NCBI GenBank assembly: GCA_947184155.2
Contig: CAMXCT020006578.1
Span: 126,590 to 190,589, forward strand
Direction of reading: 5' to 3'
DNA length: 64,000 bases
Source: Cladocopium goreaui
Lineage: Eukaryota; Sar; Dinophyceae; Suessiales; Symbiodiniaceae
Shown: positions 55,145 to 63,136 of the stretch, one piece after another
How positions within the stretch are numbered: position 1 is the stretch's first letter
Layout of the letters: each line of letters opens with the position of its first letter
Position numbers and translations under genes: made by a program
Notes under the pieces: model-generated
What the model was told of the DNA's origin: nothing
Seen by the model: only the letters and a program-made list of their open reading frames with translations
The model's database searches: none

Positions 55145-55851
55145 GCGAGAGTTCTGAGCAAAATTTCACGCATGGAAATCCCTACCAAAACCATATTAAA
55201 AACATATATAAACATATATAAAGACTACATATATACAAAAAACGCATAAGCAAAAAAAAACATATCATATCCATATAAACATCATATCCTGGTTGGTGGT
55301 TTCAAACATGAATGGATTATGTTCCATAATAAAAAAGGGATGTCATCCTTCCCATTGACGAACTGCATCATTTTTAAAGATTGTTTTTTAACCACCAACC
55401 AGAAAAACTATGAAAAACATGGCCCAGTCGAAATAGTTGATTTACCCAGCTAGAAAACATATCATATCTATATAAACATCATATACCCTCTGGCAAATTA
55501 ACAGTTCGACCCTGAAAATGACCAATTTATAGTGGTTTCAGTAGTCTTCCAAACCCGATGACTGCCAGGGTCTATGTGAATTTACTGGAGGGTAAATGAT
55601 AATGGATAATTGGTTCTATTAAACATTATACATCTATTTAAATATCATCTATCCTCCATATTTAACATTCATATAACATTAAATATCATATTATACATCT
55701 ATTTAAATATCATATATAACATTCACCATTTATAGTGGATTTACCCATTAAACACATATAAACATCATATAACATTCATGGGTTTCCTCCATATTTCCAG
55801 GCCAGAAACCCAGCGTTCAACGGCCGCTCGTAGCCGGGGACTTCGATTCAG
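55145..55851 (+). other. Intron of SAP/Tudor gene (707 bp)
   Basis: Begins GCGAGA and ends TTCAG; the next exon begins GCC, so AGGC is present at both borders. Holds a family B element (55289-55402) and a decayed A element (55483-55593). Confidence 0.62.
55289..55402. mobile_element. Family B inverted-repeat element
   Basis: CTGGTTGGTGGTTTCAAAC to TAACCACCAACCAG, 114 bp. Confidence 0.85.
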
Positions 55852-55905
55852 GCCGAGCTCGTGGCCCGCCTAGAGGAGAGCGACGGCGACGTTGTCGACG
55901 TTGAG
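55852..55905 (+). CDS. SAP/Tudor gene, exon 3 (end of SAP)
   Basis: Acceptor CTTCGATTCAG, 18 codons (AELVARLEESDGDVVDVE), donor GAG|GTGCCG. Joined to exon 2 it reads GLKVGGLKAELVARLEE, which is the consensus SAP turn and helix 2. Then comes an acidic stretch. Confidence 0.74.
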
Positions 55906-55934
55906 GTGCCGAAGTGTTGGAACGTTTTCTATCT

Positions 55935-56463
55935 TAAACCATAGGAAAACCATAGGAAAACCATAGGAAAACCATAGGAAAACCATAGGACAACCATAGG
56001 AAAACCATAGGACAACCATAGGACAACCATAGGAAAACCATAGGAAAACCATAGGACAACCATAGGAAAACCATAGGAAAACCATAGGACAACCATAGGA
56101 CAACCATAGGAAAACCATAGGAAAACCATAGGACAACCATAGGAAAACCATAGGAAAACCATAAGAAAACCATAGGAAAACCATAGGACAACCATAGGAA
56201 AACCATAGGACAACCATAGGAAAACCATAGGAAAACCATAGGAAAACCATAGGACAACCATAGGAAAACCATAGGACAACCATAGGAAAACCATAAGAAA
56301 ACCATAGGAAAACCATAAGAAAACCATAGGAAAACCACAGGAAAACCATAGGAAAACCATAGGAAAACCATAGGAAAACCATAGGAAAACCATAGGAAAA
56401 CCATAGGAAAACCATAGGAAAACCATAAGAAAACCATAGGAAAACCATAAGAAAACCATAGGA
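55935..56463. repeat. Tandem array, 11-bp unit CCATAGGAAAA
   Basis: About 48 units with recurrent single-base variants (GGACAA, AAGAAAA). All minus-strand frames are open because 11-bp units without stops cycle through the frames, giving VFLWFSYGFPM-type readings; these are not genes. Confidence 0.97.
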
Positions 56464-56630
56464 AATAAAGATATATCTGGTTGATAGTTGATTTACCTAC
56501 TAAAGATGGTGATTTTTCTATCTTAACAGGTACGTACCCTCTGGTAAACTGTTACATAACGAACTGGAAAGATCCACCATTTTAAATGGGTAAATCCACT
56601 ATAAATGGTGATTTTCCAGAGTTATATATA

Positions 56631-56731
56631 CTGGTTGGTGGTTTGGAACATTTTTTATTTTTCCATATATTGGGAATAATCATCCCAACTGACTTACATA
56701 TTTTTTCAGAGGGCTTGAAACCACCAACCAG
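56631..56731. mobile_element. Family B inverted-repeat element
   Basis: CTGGTTGGTGGTTTGGAAC to AAACCACCAACCAG, 101 bp; flanks ATATA on both sides are a possible target duplication. Confidence 0.85.
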
Positions 56732-57160
56732 ATATAGTTAAATTAAATATATGGTTAAACTGGTTAAATAGTGGTCTATAGTCTCTATCCCATATATATA
56801 TAATATATGATATGTATATATGGAATTAATTAAATGGGAGGATAATATGTCTATAGATACCCATATATATATATTATATACCATCAACTTCCAACGGGTG
56901 CCGCACTTGGGATGAACCACCCTGGCACCCTGGCCACCACGGTGCCACGAGGGTGCCATGGCAGTTCTTTCCCTCTGAAGCGTTGCGTCACTGACGATGC
57001 AGGGGTCAATGGTTTCACGTGGAAAATCAGCGGACGAAAACTGTGTGAGGTGGTTTTTTGCAGGCTCTCTAACTCGAAGACGTGGCCACTGGCCCTGTGC
57101 TCCCTATACCAAGCCACTGGCAGTCACTGGCGTCCCTGAGCTCCAAAAAGAGGCTGCGAG

Positions 57161-57205
57161 GCTGGTCTGGTCGTGGAGGCCGCTGAGCTGCTTAAGGAGA
57201 TGCCA
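57161..57205 (+). CDS. SAP/Tudor gene, probable exon 4
   Basis: Acceptor GAGGCTGCGAG, 15 codons (AGLVVEAAELLKEMP), donor CCA|GTGTGA; a GA donor at AAG|GAGATG is possible. A short amphipathic helix. Its place in the gene rests on strand, phase and order only. Confidence 0.48.
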
Positions 57206-57227
57206 GTGTGATTTGGATAAAACATAT

Positions 57228-57347
57228 CTGGTTGGTGGTTTGGAACATGAATGGATTATGACTTTCCATAGATTGGGAATGGAAAATCATCCCAACTGAC
57301 TTTCAGTCCATCATTTTTCATAGGGGTAGGTTGAAACCACCAACCAG
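57228..57347. mobile_element. Family B inverted-repeat element
   Basis: CTGGTTGGTGGTTTGGAAC to AAACCACCAACCAG, 120 bp, starting only 23 bp after the exon. Confidence 0.87.
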
Positions 57348-57355
57348 TATTATTA

Positions 57356-57476
57356 TTAACCAATGATTAACCAATGATTAACCACTATTAACCACTATTA
57401 ACCACTATTAACCACTATTAACCACTATTAACCACTATTAACCACTATTAACCACTATGAACCATTACTAATCACC
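57356..57476. repeat. Tandem array, 10-bp unit TTAACCACTA
   Basis: About twelve units, the reverse complement of the array at 16820-17036. Directly follows a family B element. Confidence 0.92.
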
Positions 57477-57543
57477 ATTTTCCTATGGTTTTCCCATGGT
57501 TTTCCTACGGTTTTCACACCACTACGATGTGTTTTTACCACAG

Positions 57544-57585
57544 AAATCGAAGCTGGAGGACTACATTGCTGGCGGCTCGGCCAGG
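57544..57585 (+). CDS. SAP/Tudor gene, probable exon 5
   Basis: Acceptor TTTTTACCACAG, 14 codons (KSKLEDYIAGGSAR), GC donor AGG|GCACCC. Phase 0 at both ends. No domain recognised; the short helix and GG turn would continue exon 4. Confidence 0.5.
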
Positions 57586-58886
57586 GCACCCCGTAGAGCA
57601 AAACACCAGCGTTCGAAAACGTAGCGCCACCCTTTAAGGATATCCTGGTATGTATATATATATGGATATATATATATATAATCAATATAATCATATATAA
57701 TCATATGTATATGGAATTACATGGGATTATATGGGAGGATAATATATATATACACATAATATACCCATATGTTTTTACATGATGGCCTATTTTTATACAT
57801 TTGTTTTCAATGATATATACATACGTATATATATATATACATGTATGTATTAATGGCAATTTAATTTTATGTTTTTCCCACTAGATAGTAGATTTACCTG
57901 GTGTTGTTTATTGATTCAACTGGTAAAGCCATGGTGGTCTTCCCCTTCGCGGCCAGTGAAATTCGCGTAATCGGGTAATCCAGAGAGTTTTTGGAGGGGG
58001 TGATATACCAAGATTTGTTGGACCTGTTTGAATTTAAAAAGGAAGTCAGACTCTATTCTGGATTAATAGTAGTGATATAAAATCATATCTTATATTATTT
58101 GTTATTATTTGTTGGAGAGATGCTGCTTGGTTGGTTCATTTATTTGGGGTATTTATGACTCTTCCATATGTTTTTATGAACTTCAAATTGCCTTTTTTTA
58201 GGTTGGTGAATTACGATATAATCCAGGATGTTCCTCTATTGGGATATCATGGTTTGTCTGAGAAACCGCAGCAAATAAAAGGGAAAACAGCGCGATTAAA
58301 TCAAGTTGATATGAAAGGAGCTAAGTGCCGTTTAAAGTTAGATTACCAGACATTAGTTTATTTCTCCAATTTCTTGCTATCAGCGGACTATCAGCGTTTT
58401 AACGATTGTATACATGAAATAACTGATAGGTTTTTGTTCTCCATTTATTAATTTACTATATTTAGTTTATTCTCCGTGTTCAATCTCTTGCTAATCCATG
58501 GGATATCAATGGAAAATATCAATATTCCGTACTACTCGTACTAGGTTTTGCCATCATTACCCATGACGGATCCATGGTGCTGGTATATATGCTAACATAA
58601 AGGGGGTATATTGATGGGATCCATGGAGCACCATATATAGCAGCACCATGGATCCTATGGGTATTGGATACCAATGGAAAATATCAATATTCATTATGGA
58701 AACATAATAATTGGATATCAATGGCCATAATAATTGGATATCAATGGAAAACGATTGAAGTTATCTATGGTTAGTTGTATCTATGGTGTATCTATGGTTA
58801 ATCTATGGTTAATCTATGGTTAATCTATGGTTAATAATCATTATGGCCATTTGAAGTTCAAAAAAAAACGATGCAAACATCGCGAG
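57586..58886 (+). other. Intron of SAP/Tudor gene
   Basis: AT-rich with TATATA runs (57650-57850). An open stretch at 58131-58451 has no splice borders or family match. Holds a C element (58560-58661) and GGTTAATCTAT units (58795-58835). Confidence 0.5.
58560..58661. mobile_element. Family C palindromic element
   Basis: CCCATGACGGATCCATGGTG to CACCATGGATCCTATGGG, 102 bp. Confidence 0.85.
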
Positions 58887-58934
58887 CGATTGGCTGCCTG
58901 GCTCGGCCAGGAAGACGATGAAGTGGAGGAGGAG
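58887..58934 (+). CDS. SAP/Tudor gene, probable exon 6 (acidic)
   Basis: Acceptor CATCGCGAG, 16 codons (RLAAWLGQEDDEVEEE), donor GAG|GTACTC. A better-looking donor, CCG|GTAAGT, lies at 58959 and would add VLVPLVSP. An acidic tail is common between domains of chromatin proteins. Confidence 0.52.
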
Positions 58935-59401
58935 GTACTCGTACCTCTGGTGTCACCGGTAAGTGTCTCCGGGGGAGTTTTTAAAACATGCGCGAAATTG
59001 CATGGAATTCGGTATATATAAGCAGTATAAGCAGTGTCACTTCATATATCTCTATATATATATATATTCTTTTTCAATTTTGAGTGGTTACCCTCTGGTA
59101 ATTTTAATATAGCTATGAAACATGGCGCATATAGATGATTTACCTATTAAAGGTGATGTTCCACATCCATGTTAGATTGCCAGTGAACGCAGAATTGGGA
59201 TTTAGATGATTTAGATGGAATACTAGAACCAAAACATGGGATATGTTCCCAATGGTATGGTGTATATCAACAGAGTACCCTCTGGTAAACAGCAACATAA
59301 CGAACTAGAAAGATCCACCATGTTCAATGCAAAAAAAAACAACTATTTCGACTGGGCCATTTTCCAGTTCGTTTTTTGTATCTTTACCAGGCCGGGTAAC
59401 T

Positions 59402-59470
59402 ATTAACCATTAACCATAGATTAACCATAGATTAACCATAGATTAACCATAGATTAACCATAGATTAACC
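59402..59470. repeat. Tandem array, 11-bp unit AACCATAGATT
   Basis: About six units; the reverse complement of the GGTTAATCTAT units at 58795-58835 in the previous intron. Confidence 0.92.
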
Positions 59471-59533
59471 ATTTATAGATGGTTTACCAGGCTACTTTTT
59501 TCGTGGGTTTCATCCATCGTGACCTTGGTGAAA

Positions 59534-59629
59534 ATGGATCCATGGTGCTGCTATATATGGTGCTCCATGGATACCATCAATATACCCCCTTTATGTTAGT
59601 ATATATACCAGCACCATGGATCCTATGGG
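59534..59629. mobile_element. Family C element, inverted orientation
   Basis: ATGGATCCATGGTGCTGC to CAGCACCATGGATCCTATGG, with the ACCCCCTTTATG core reversed relative to the other copies. Confidence 0.82.
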
Positions 59630-59717
59630 ATTGTATGTATATATATATATGTACATATATATATATATGCATAATATTCAATTGTCTATCTATATGTATA
59701 TAATATATATATATATA

Positions 59718-59832
59718 TACCCTCTGGTCAACTGTTACATAAGTATTTGGAAAGATCCACCATGTTTAATGGGTAAATCAACTATTTCGACTGGGCCATT
59801 TTCAATAGCTATTTGGACATAACCAGAGGGTA
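59718..59832. mobile_element. Family A inverted-repeat element
   Basis: TACCCTCTGGTCAACTGTTA to TGGACATAACCAGAGGGTA, 115 bp, in a TATATA run. Confidence 0.85.
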
Positions 59833-60656
59833 TGTATACATATCACTGGTTCTGCGGGGATTAAAAAAAGTAGGAAAACCCTCCGGTCAATAAGCATAGA
59901 TATAACACACCTACCATTAATACATACGTACATTTACTAGTGGGTATGTCCAAACTGTTTCATGTTGACATCTCATTATTGTTACTTGGATTCCCATGCT
60001 TGCTGTTTTCTTTTCCAGCTTTAACTGTGATTTCCACCATGTTGTAATCATATATTCATGTATATATATATATATATCATATATATATACACACTGGTAT
60101 CTACGAATACATATGACAAGAATGTACATAAAGGCTTACAACTTTGTTTTCTGAAACATTGCCAGGCAAAAAAAACATTGCCCGGTTGCATTTTGGTGGG
60201 GTTCCGAGAAACTGCCATGATTGACACCGTAGGATATAGCCAGATATTTCCAGCCTATTCAAGCGTAGAAATCCAACCATACCAGAGGCTATTGTAGAGG
60301 TAAAGTCCCAGCAAAATTTCTATGAAAAAATGGGCTACTGTAGTTGGAGTCCCATTAATTTTTAGTAACATGGTTGTGAAAGTAATTCATGGTTGGAGAT
60401 ATTGTTCAGTACTTGGGGGATCACCAACTATAAGCAACTTATTTTTATGTTCTCAGGATGATCCATGTTTTTTTAACCGTTATCCATTAAAAATGCTGAT
60501 TTATAGTGAGTTTTCCCATAAAAAATGGTGATTTTCCATAGTTATGTTAAATTACCAGAGGGTATCCCATTCATATTTTTGTTGGGAAAGTTGGTTGAAC
60601 TGAAAAAGGTGTCAACCAACTTAGCCAACGTTTTTTGTCCCAGCTCCCAGCCGCAG

Positions 60657-60716
60657 GAGGCACCCAGTCCGCCACCGAAGGCGGCGCAAAAAAAGACCGG
60701 CCCCGCGGAATACAAG
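60657..60716 (+). CDS. SAP/Tudor gene, exon 7
   Basis: Acceptor CCCAGCCGCAG, 20 codons (EAPSPPPKAAQKKTG then PAEYK), GC donor AAG|GCGAGG. A proline/lysine linker ending in PAEYK, which leads into the Tudor domain: EYK then AGQLALAKFHDDG. Confidence 0.62.
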
Positions 60717-61540
60717 GCGAGGGCCCGGTGAAAGCAGCGGTGATTGGACTGGACTCGAGGATCGGGGGTAACTATCTCCAACTGAAACTTGAGTGAGCTT
60801 AGTGATTTCTTAAGATTTATGCAGATCCTATTTGTTTGTTTGTAAAAATATTCCAATGTATTTGTTGATATTCCCAAGATGGGAGAGCATGAGCAATGGA
60901 GGCATCTGGTCTACCGCAGAAAGCCTCAAGTGATCATTGATGGCAGGTGCTACTCTTGAAAGAGATGTAGGACAGAACTGCACCAAAATGTATCAGGAAA
61001 ACCTGAAGATGCTGAGGCTATTCTCTGAGAGGATGTCTAAAGTCTAAACTAATCGAGTTGGTCTTTAAGTTCGGTGGTCTCTGCATGGTTCTGGTTACAG
61101 AGAGAAGCAACTGAAGCAACTGAAGCAACCAGTGAATAACAGAGGCAACAAGTTGTGGGGTATAGCTGGTTGGTGGTGACTGGAACATGTTCGATTTTCT
61201 CCACAAAAATTGGGAATATCATCTCATCCCAACTGTTACTCACTCAGTCCATATCAGTCCATCATTTTTCGGGGCCGGGGTGGCTCAACCACCAACCAGC
61301 CATTTGTTTAACCAATGATTAACCATCATTAACCATTATGAACCACTATTAACCATTACTAATCAAGGTTAATTATGGTTAATGATGGTTAATTAATGAT
61401 GATTAACCATAGGAAAAACAATTAACCACTATTAACCATTACTAATCACCATTTTCCTATGGTTAAAACCCATGGTTTTTCCCAGCTCTAAACCCTGGCA
61501 CCCCTGGCCCTGCCGGCCGGATTCGGGGAGTCAATCGCAG
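60717..61540 (+). other. Intron of SAP/Tudor gene
   Basis: Begins GC. Holds a B element (61166-61299), TTAACCATTA/GGTTAATGAT units in both directions (61310-61450) and CCTATGGTT words, then the acceptor GTCAATCGCAG. Confidence 0.55.
61166..61299. mobile_element. Family B element, long variant
   Basis: CTGGTTGGTGGTGACTGG to CAACCACCAACCAG, 134 bp, with a duplicated CAGTCCATA block inside. Confidence 0.82.
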
Positions 61541-61615
61541 GCAGGGCAACTGGCCCTGGCCAAATTCCACGACGATGGCCGCTACTACAGCGCCCCTTTC
61601 CTGGGCGAACGCGGG
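61541..61615 (+). CDS. SAP/Tudor gene, exon 8 (Tudor, first half)
   Basis: Acceptor GTCAATCGCAG, 25 codons (AGQLALAKFHDDGRYYSAP then FLGERG), donor GGG|GTTCGT; a GC donor at CTGG|GCGAAC is possible. ALAKFHDDGRYYSAP is the opening pair of strands of a Tudor domain (A-K/R...DG-YY-A). Tudor domains bind methylated lysine or arginine in proteins. Confidence 0.72.
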
Positions 61616-61750
61616 GTTCGTGAAAGCGCACGAACCGGGAGATACCGGTGGTTTAAGTGGTTTTTCGAAATTCGAAATTCTCGGAGTTTGTGAAACTCTG
61701 TTTTTCTGACAAAAAAAACCATGGATATTTCATGATATTTCGAATGACTC

Positions 61751-61860
61751 ATGTGGGTAAACAATCATAAACCATCCCCCAGTCATCACCATGTTTATAG
61801 GTGGTATAAAATTCCCATTCCCAGTCATGGGTGGTAAAAATGGAATTGTTTTACCACATT
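61751..61860. mobile_element. Family E inverted-repeat element
   Basis: ATGTGGGTAAACAATCATAA to TGGAATTGTTTTACCACAT, 110 bp. Confidence 0.75.
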
Positions 61861-62343
61861 GATCCATAGTAATTATATAGATATATCTTATATCTACCAT
61901 AAACCCTATAGTTACTTGGATTTATCAATGGATTGGTTTAAGGAAAAATTAAGAGGAAACCATAGATTTTCCCATTATTCATATGGGGGTTTCCGGTTAA
62001 AATTTTCCCTTAAACCAATCCATTGAAGTTATGTGTTTTATGGCATTGTTTTACCCGAAAAAATGGCTGATTCATGTGCTACATAAACCCCAGACTTGGA
62101 CAAACGGAGAAACTCCCAGTCGGATTTCCCTGCGATAACTTCATGGGCCCCCGTGTGGACGGTTGGTTAAGAGAAACCATGAAACCAATAACCAGAGGAT
62201 AGTACCCATAGGATTTTCATGGTTTCATGGTTCTTGTGAAATCTGTACCATCATATATACCATAGGATTAACCATCAATATACCATGAAATCTGTTAATA
62301 ACCATCTATGTGGCATGGTAGGGTATAATAAGATATAATAGTA

Positions 62344-62455
62344 CCCATGACGGATCCATGGTGCGCTTGTATATTAATGTTAACATAAAGGGGGGTTTTT
62401 TGTTGATGGGATCCATGGAGCACCATATATAGCAGCACCATGGATCCGTCATGGG
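62344..62455. mobile_element. Family C palindromic element
   Basis: CCCATGACGGATCCATGGTG to CACCATGGATCCGTCATGGG, 112 bp; here the outer arms are a perfect inverted repeat. Confidence 0.86.
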
Positions 62456-63028
62456 GTATGGTCTTGTGTAGATACACTTTACCATATAGTTATATGATGT
62501 TATATCCATGAAAACTACTGTGGATGGGCCAGCGAAATCCTGCATCACCAAAAAAGGATGGGGAAGAAACCCTATAAATAATGGGATGTTTACCACCTAT
62601 CAACTGGTGCAGGATTTGGCAGCCATCCACCGTAGTTCGTTATATCATAAACCATGGAATTCAGCCACTTATTTGCGGCAACTGAACGCGATCGACTGGG
62701 GCCCCCATCCTGTATATTGTTGGTTAAATCCCATGTAACTCGACGCTAAGATCATGGGACCAGACAGACAAGCTGGTGCACCCCCCCAGTTGTAAGACGG
62801 TGACGTTTGGAACGCAGAATGTAGCATCCCAGTAATGTTAGTCGAGCATCGACCATCATCGACCATCATCATCATTAAACATCCAAAAACCCGGCAAGTT
62901 CTGAAATTGCTATTTAAAATCATTAAGAATCATCAAACATCATCATTCATCATTTGGGGGCACCAGCCTTAAGGGTGACCTTTTTTTATTTTGCTGGCAC
63001 CGTTTTGGGCACCGTTTGGCCCTCCAAG

Positions 63029-63136
63029 GTGAAGCTGAAGAAGGACAACGGCGACGGGAGCTTCGACATCGTGTGGTTGGAGGATGAAGCCGAAGACACG
63101 GCAAACTTGGAAGATCTGAAGCGACTCGGCGCGAAG
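63029..63136 (+). CDS. SAP/Tudor gene, exon 9 (Tudor, second half)
   Basis: After TTTGGCCCTCCAAG, 36 codons (VKLKKDNGDGSFDIVWLED, then EAEDTANLEDLKRLGAK), probable GA donor AAG|GATGGC. NGDGSFDIVWLEDEAEDTAN is the middle and last strands of a Tudor-type barrel. Together with exon 8 it makes one complete domain. The frame is also open upstream (GTVLGTVWPSK), so the acceptor could be earlier. Confidence 0.72.

Larger units (their letters stand above)
55906..57160 (+). other. Intron of SAP/Tudor gene with an 11-bp satellite
   Basis: Almost half is the CCATAGGAAAA array (55935-56463). Then a left A part (56535-56624) directly abuts a B element (56631-56731). A GC-rich patch at 56890-57130 may contain one more exon, but I could not fix its frame. 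Confidence 0.55.
57206..57543 (+). other. Intron of SAP/Tudor gene (338 bp)
   Basis: Made almost only of repeats: a B element (57228-57347), then about ten TTAACCACTA units, then CCTATGGTTTT units, then the acceptor CACAG. Confidence 0.6.
58935..60656 (+). other. Intron of SAP/Tudor gene
   Basis: Holds worn A copies (59088-59180, 59275-59398), AACCATAGATT units (59402-59470), C (59534-59629), A (59718-59832) and a right-half A (about 60481-60564). A candidate patch at 60140-60300 is open but lacks clear borders. Confidence 0.5.
61616..63028 (+). other. Intron of SAP/Tudor gene
   Basis: Holds E (61751-61860), a separate inverted repeat with TCAATGGATTGGTTTAAGG ends (about 61926-62030), C (62344-62455), and a segment at 62545-62625 (AAACCC...CTATCAACTGGTGCAGGATT) repeated near 35530-35590. 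Confidence 0.5.

Noticed and set aside
55870..56459. Three overlapping minus-strand ORFs of 167-192 codons (WFSYGFPMVFL repeats)
   Set aside because: They are produced by the 11-bp CCATAGGAAAA array, which has no stop in any frame on that strand; not a protein.
58131..58451. 106-codon + strand ORF in an intron
   Set aside because: AT-rich composition, no splice borders and no recognisable motif; probably chance.
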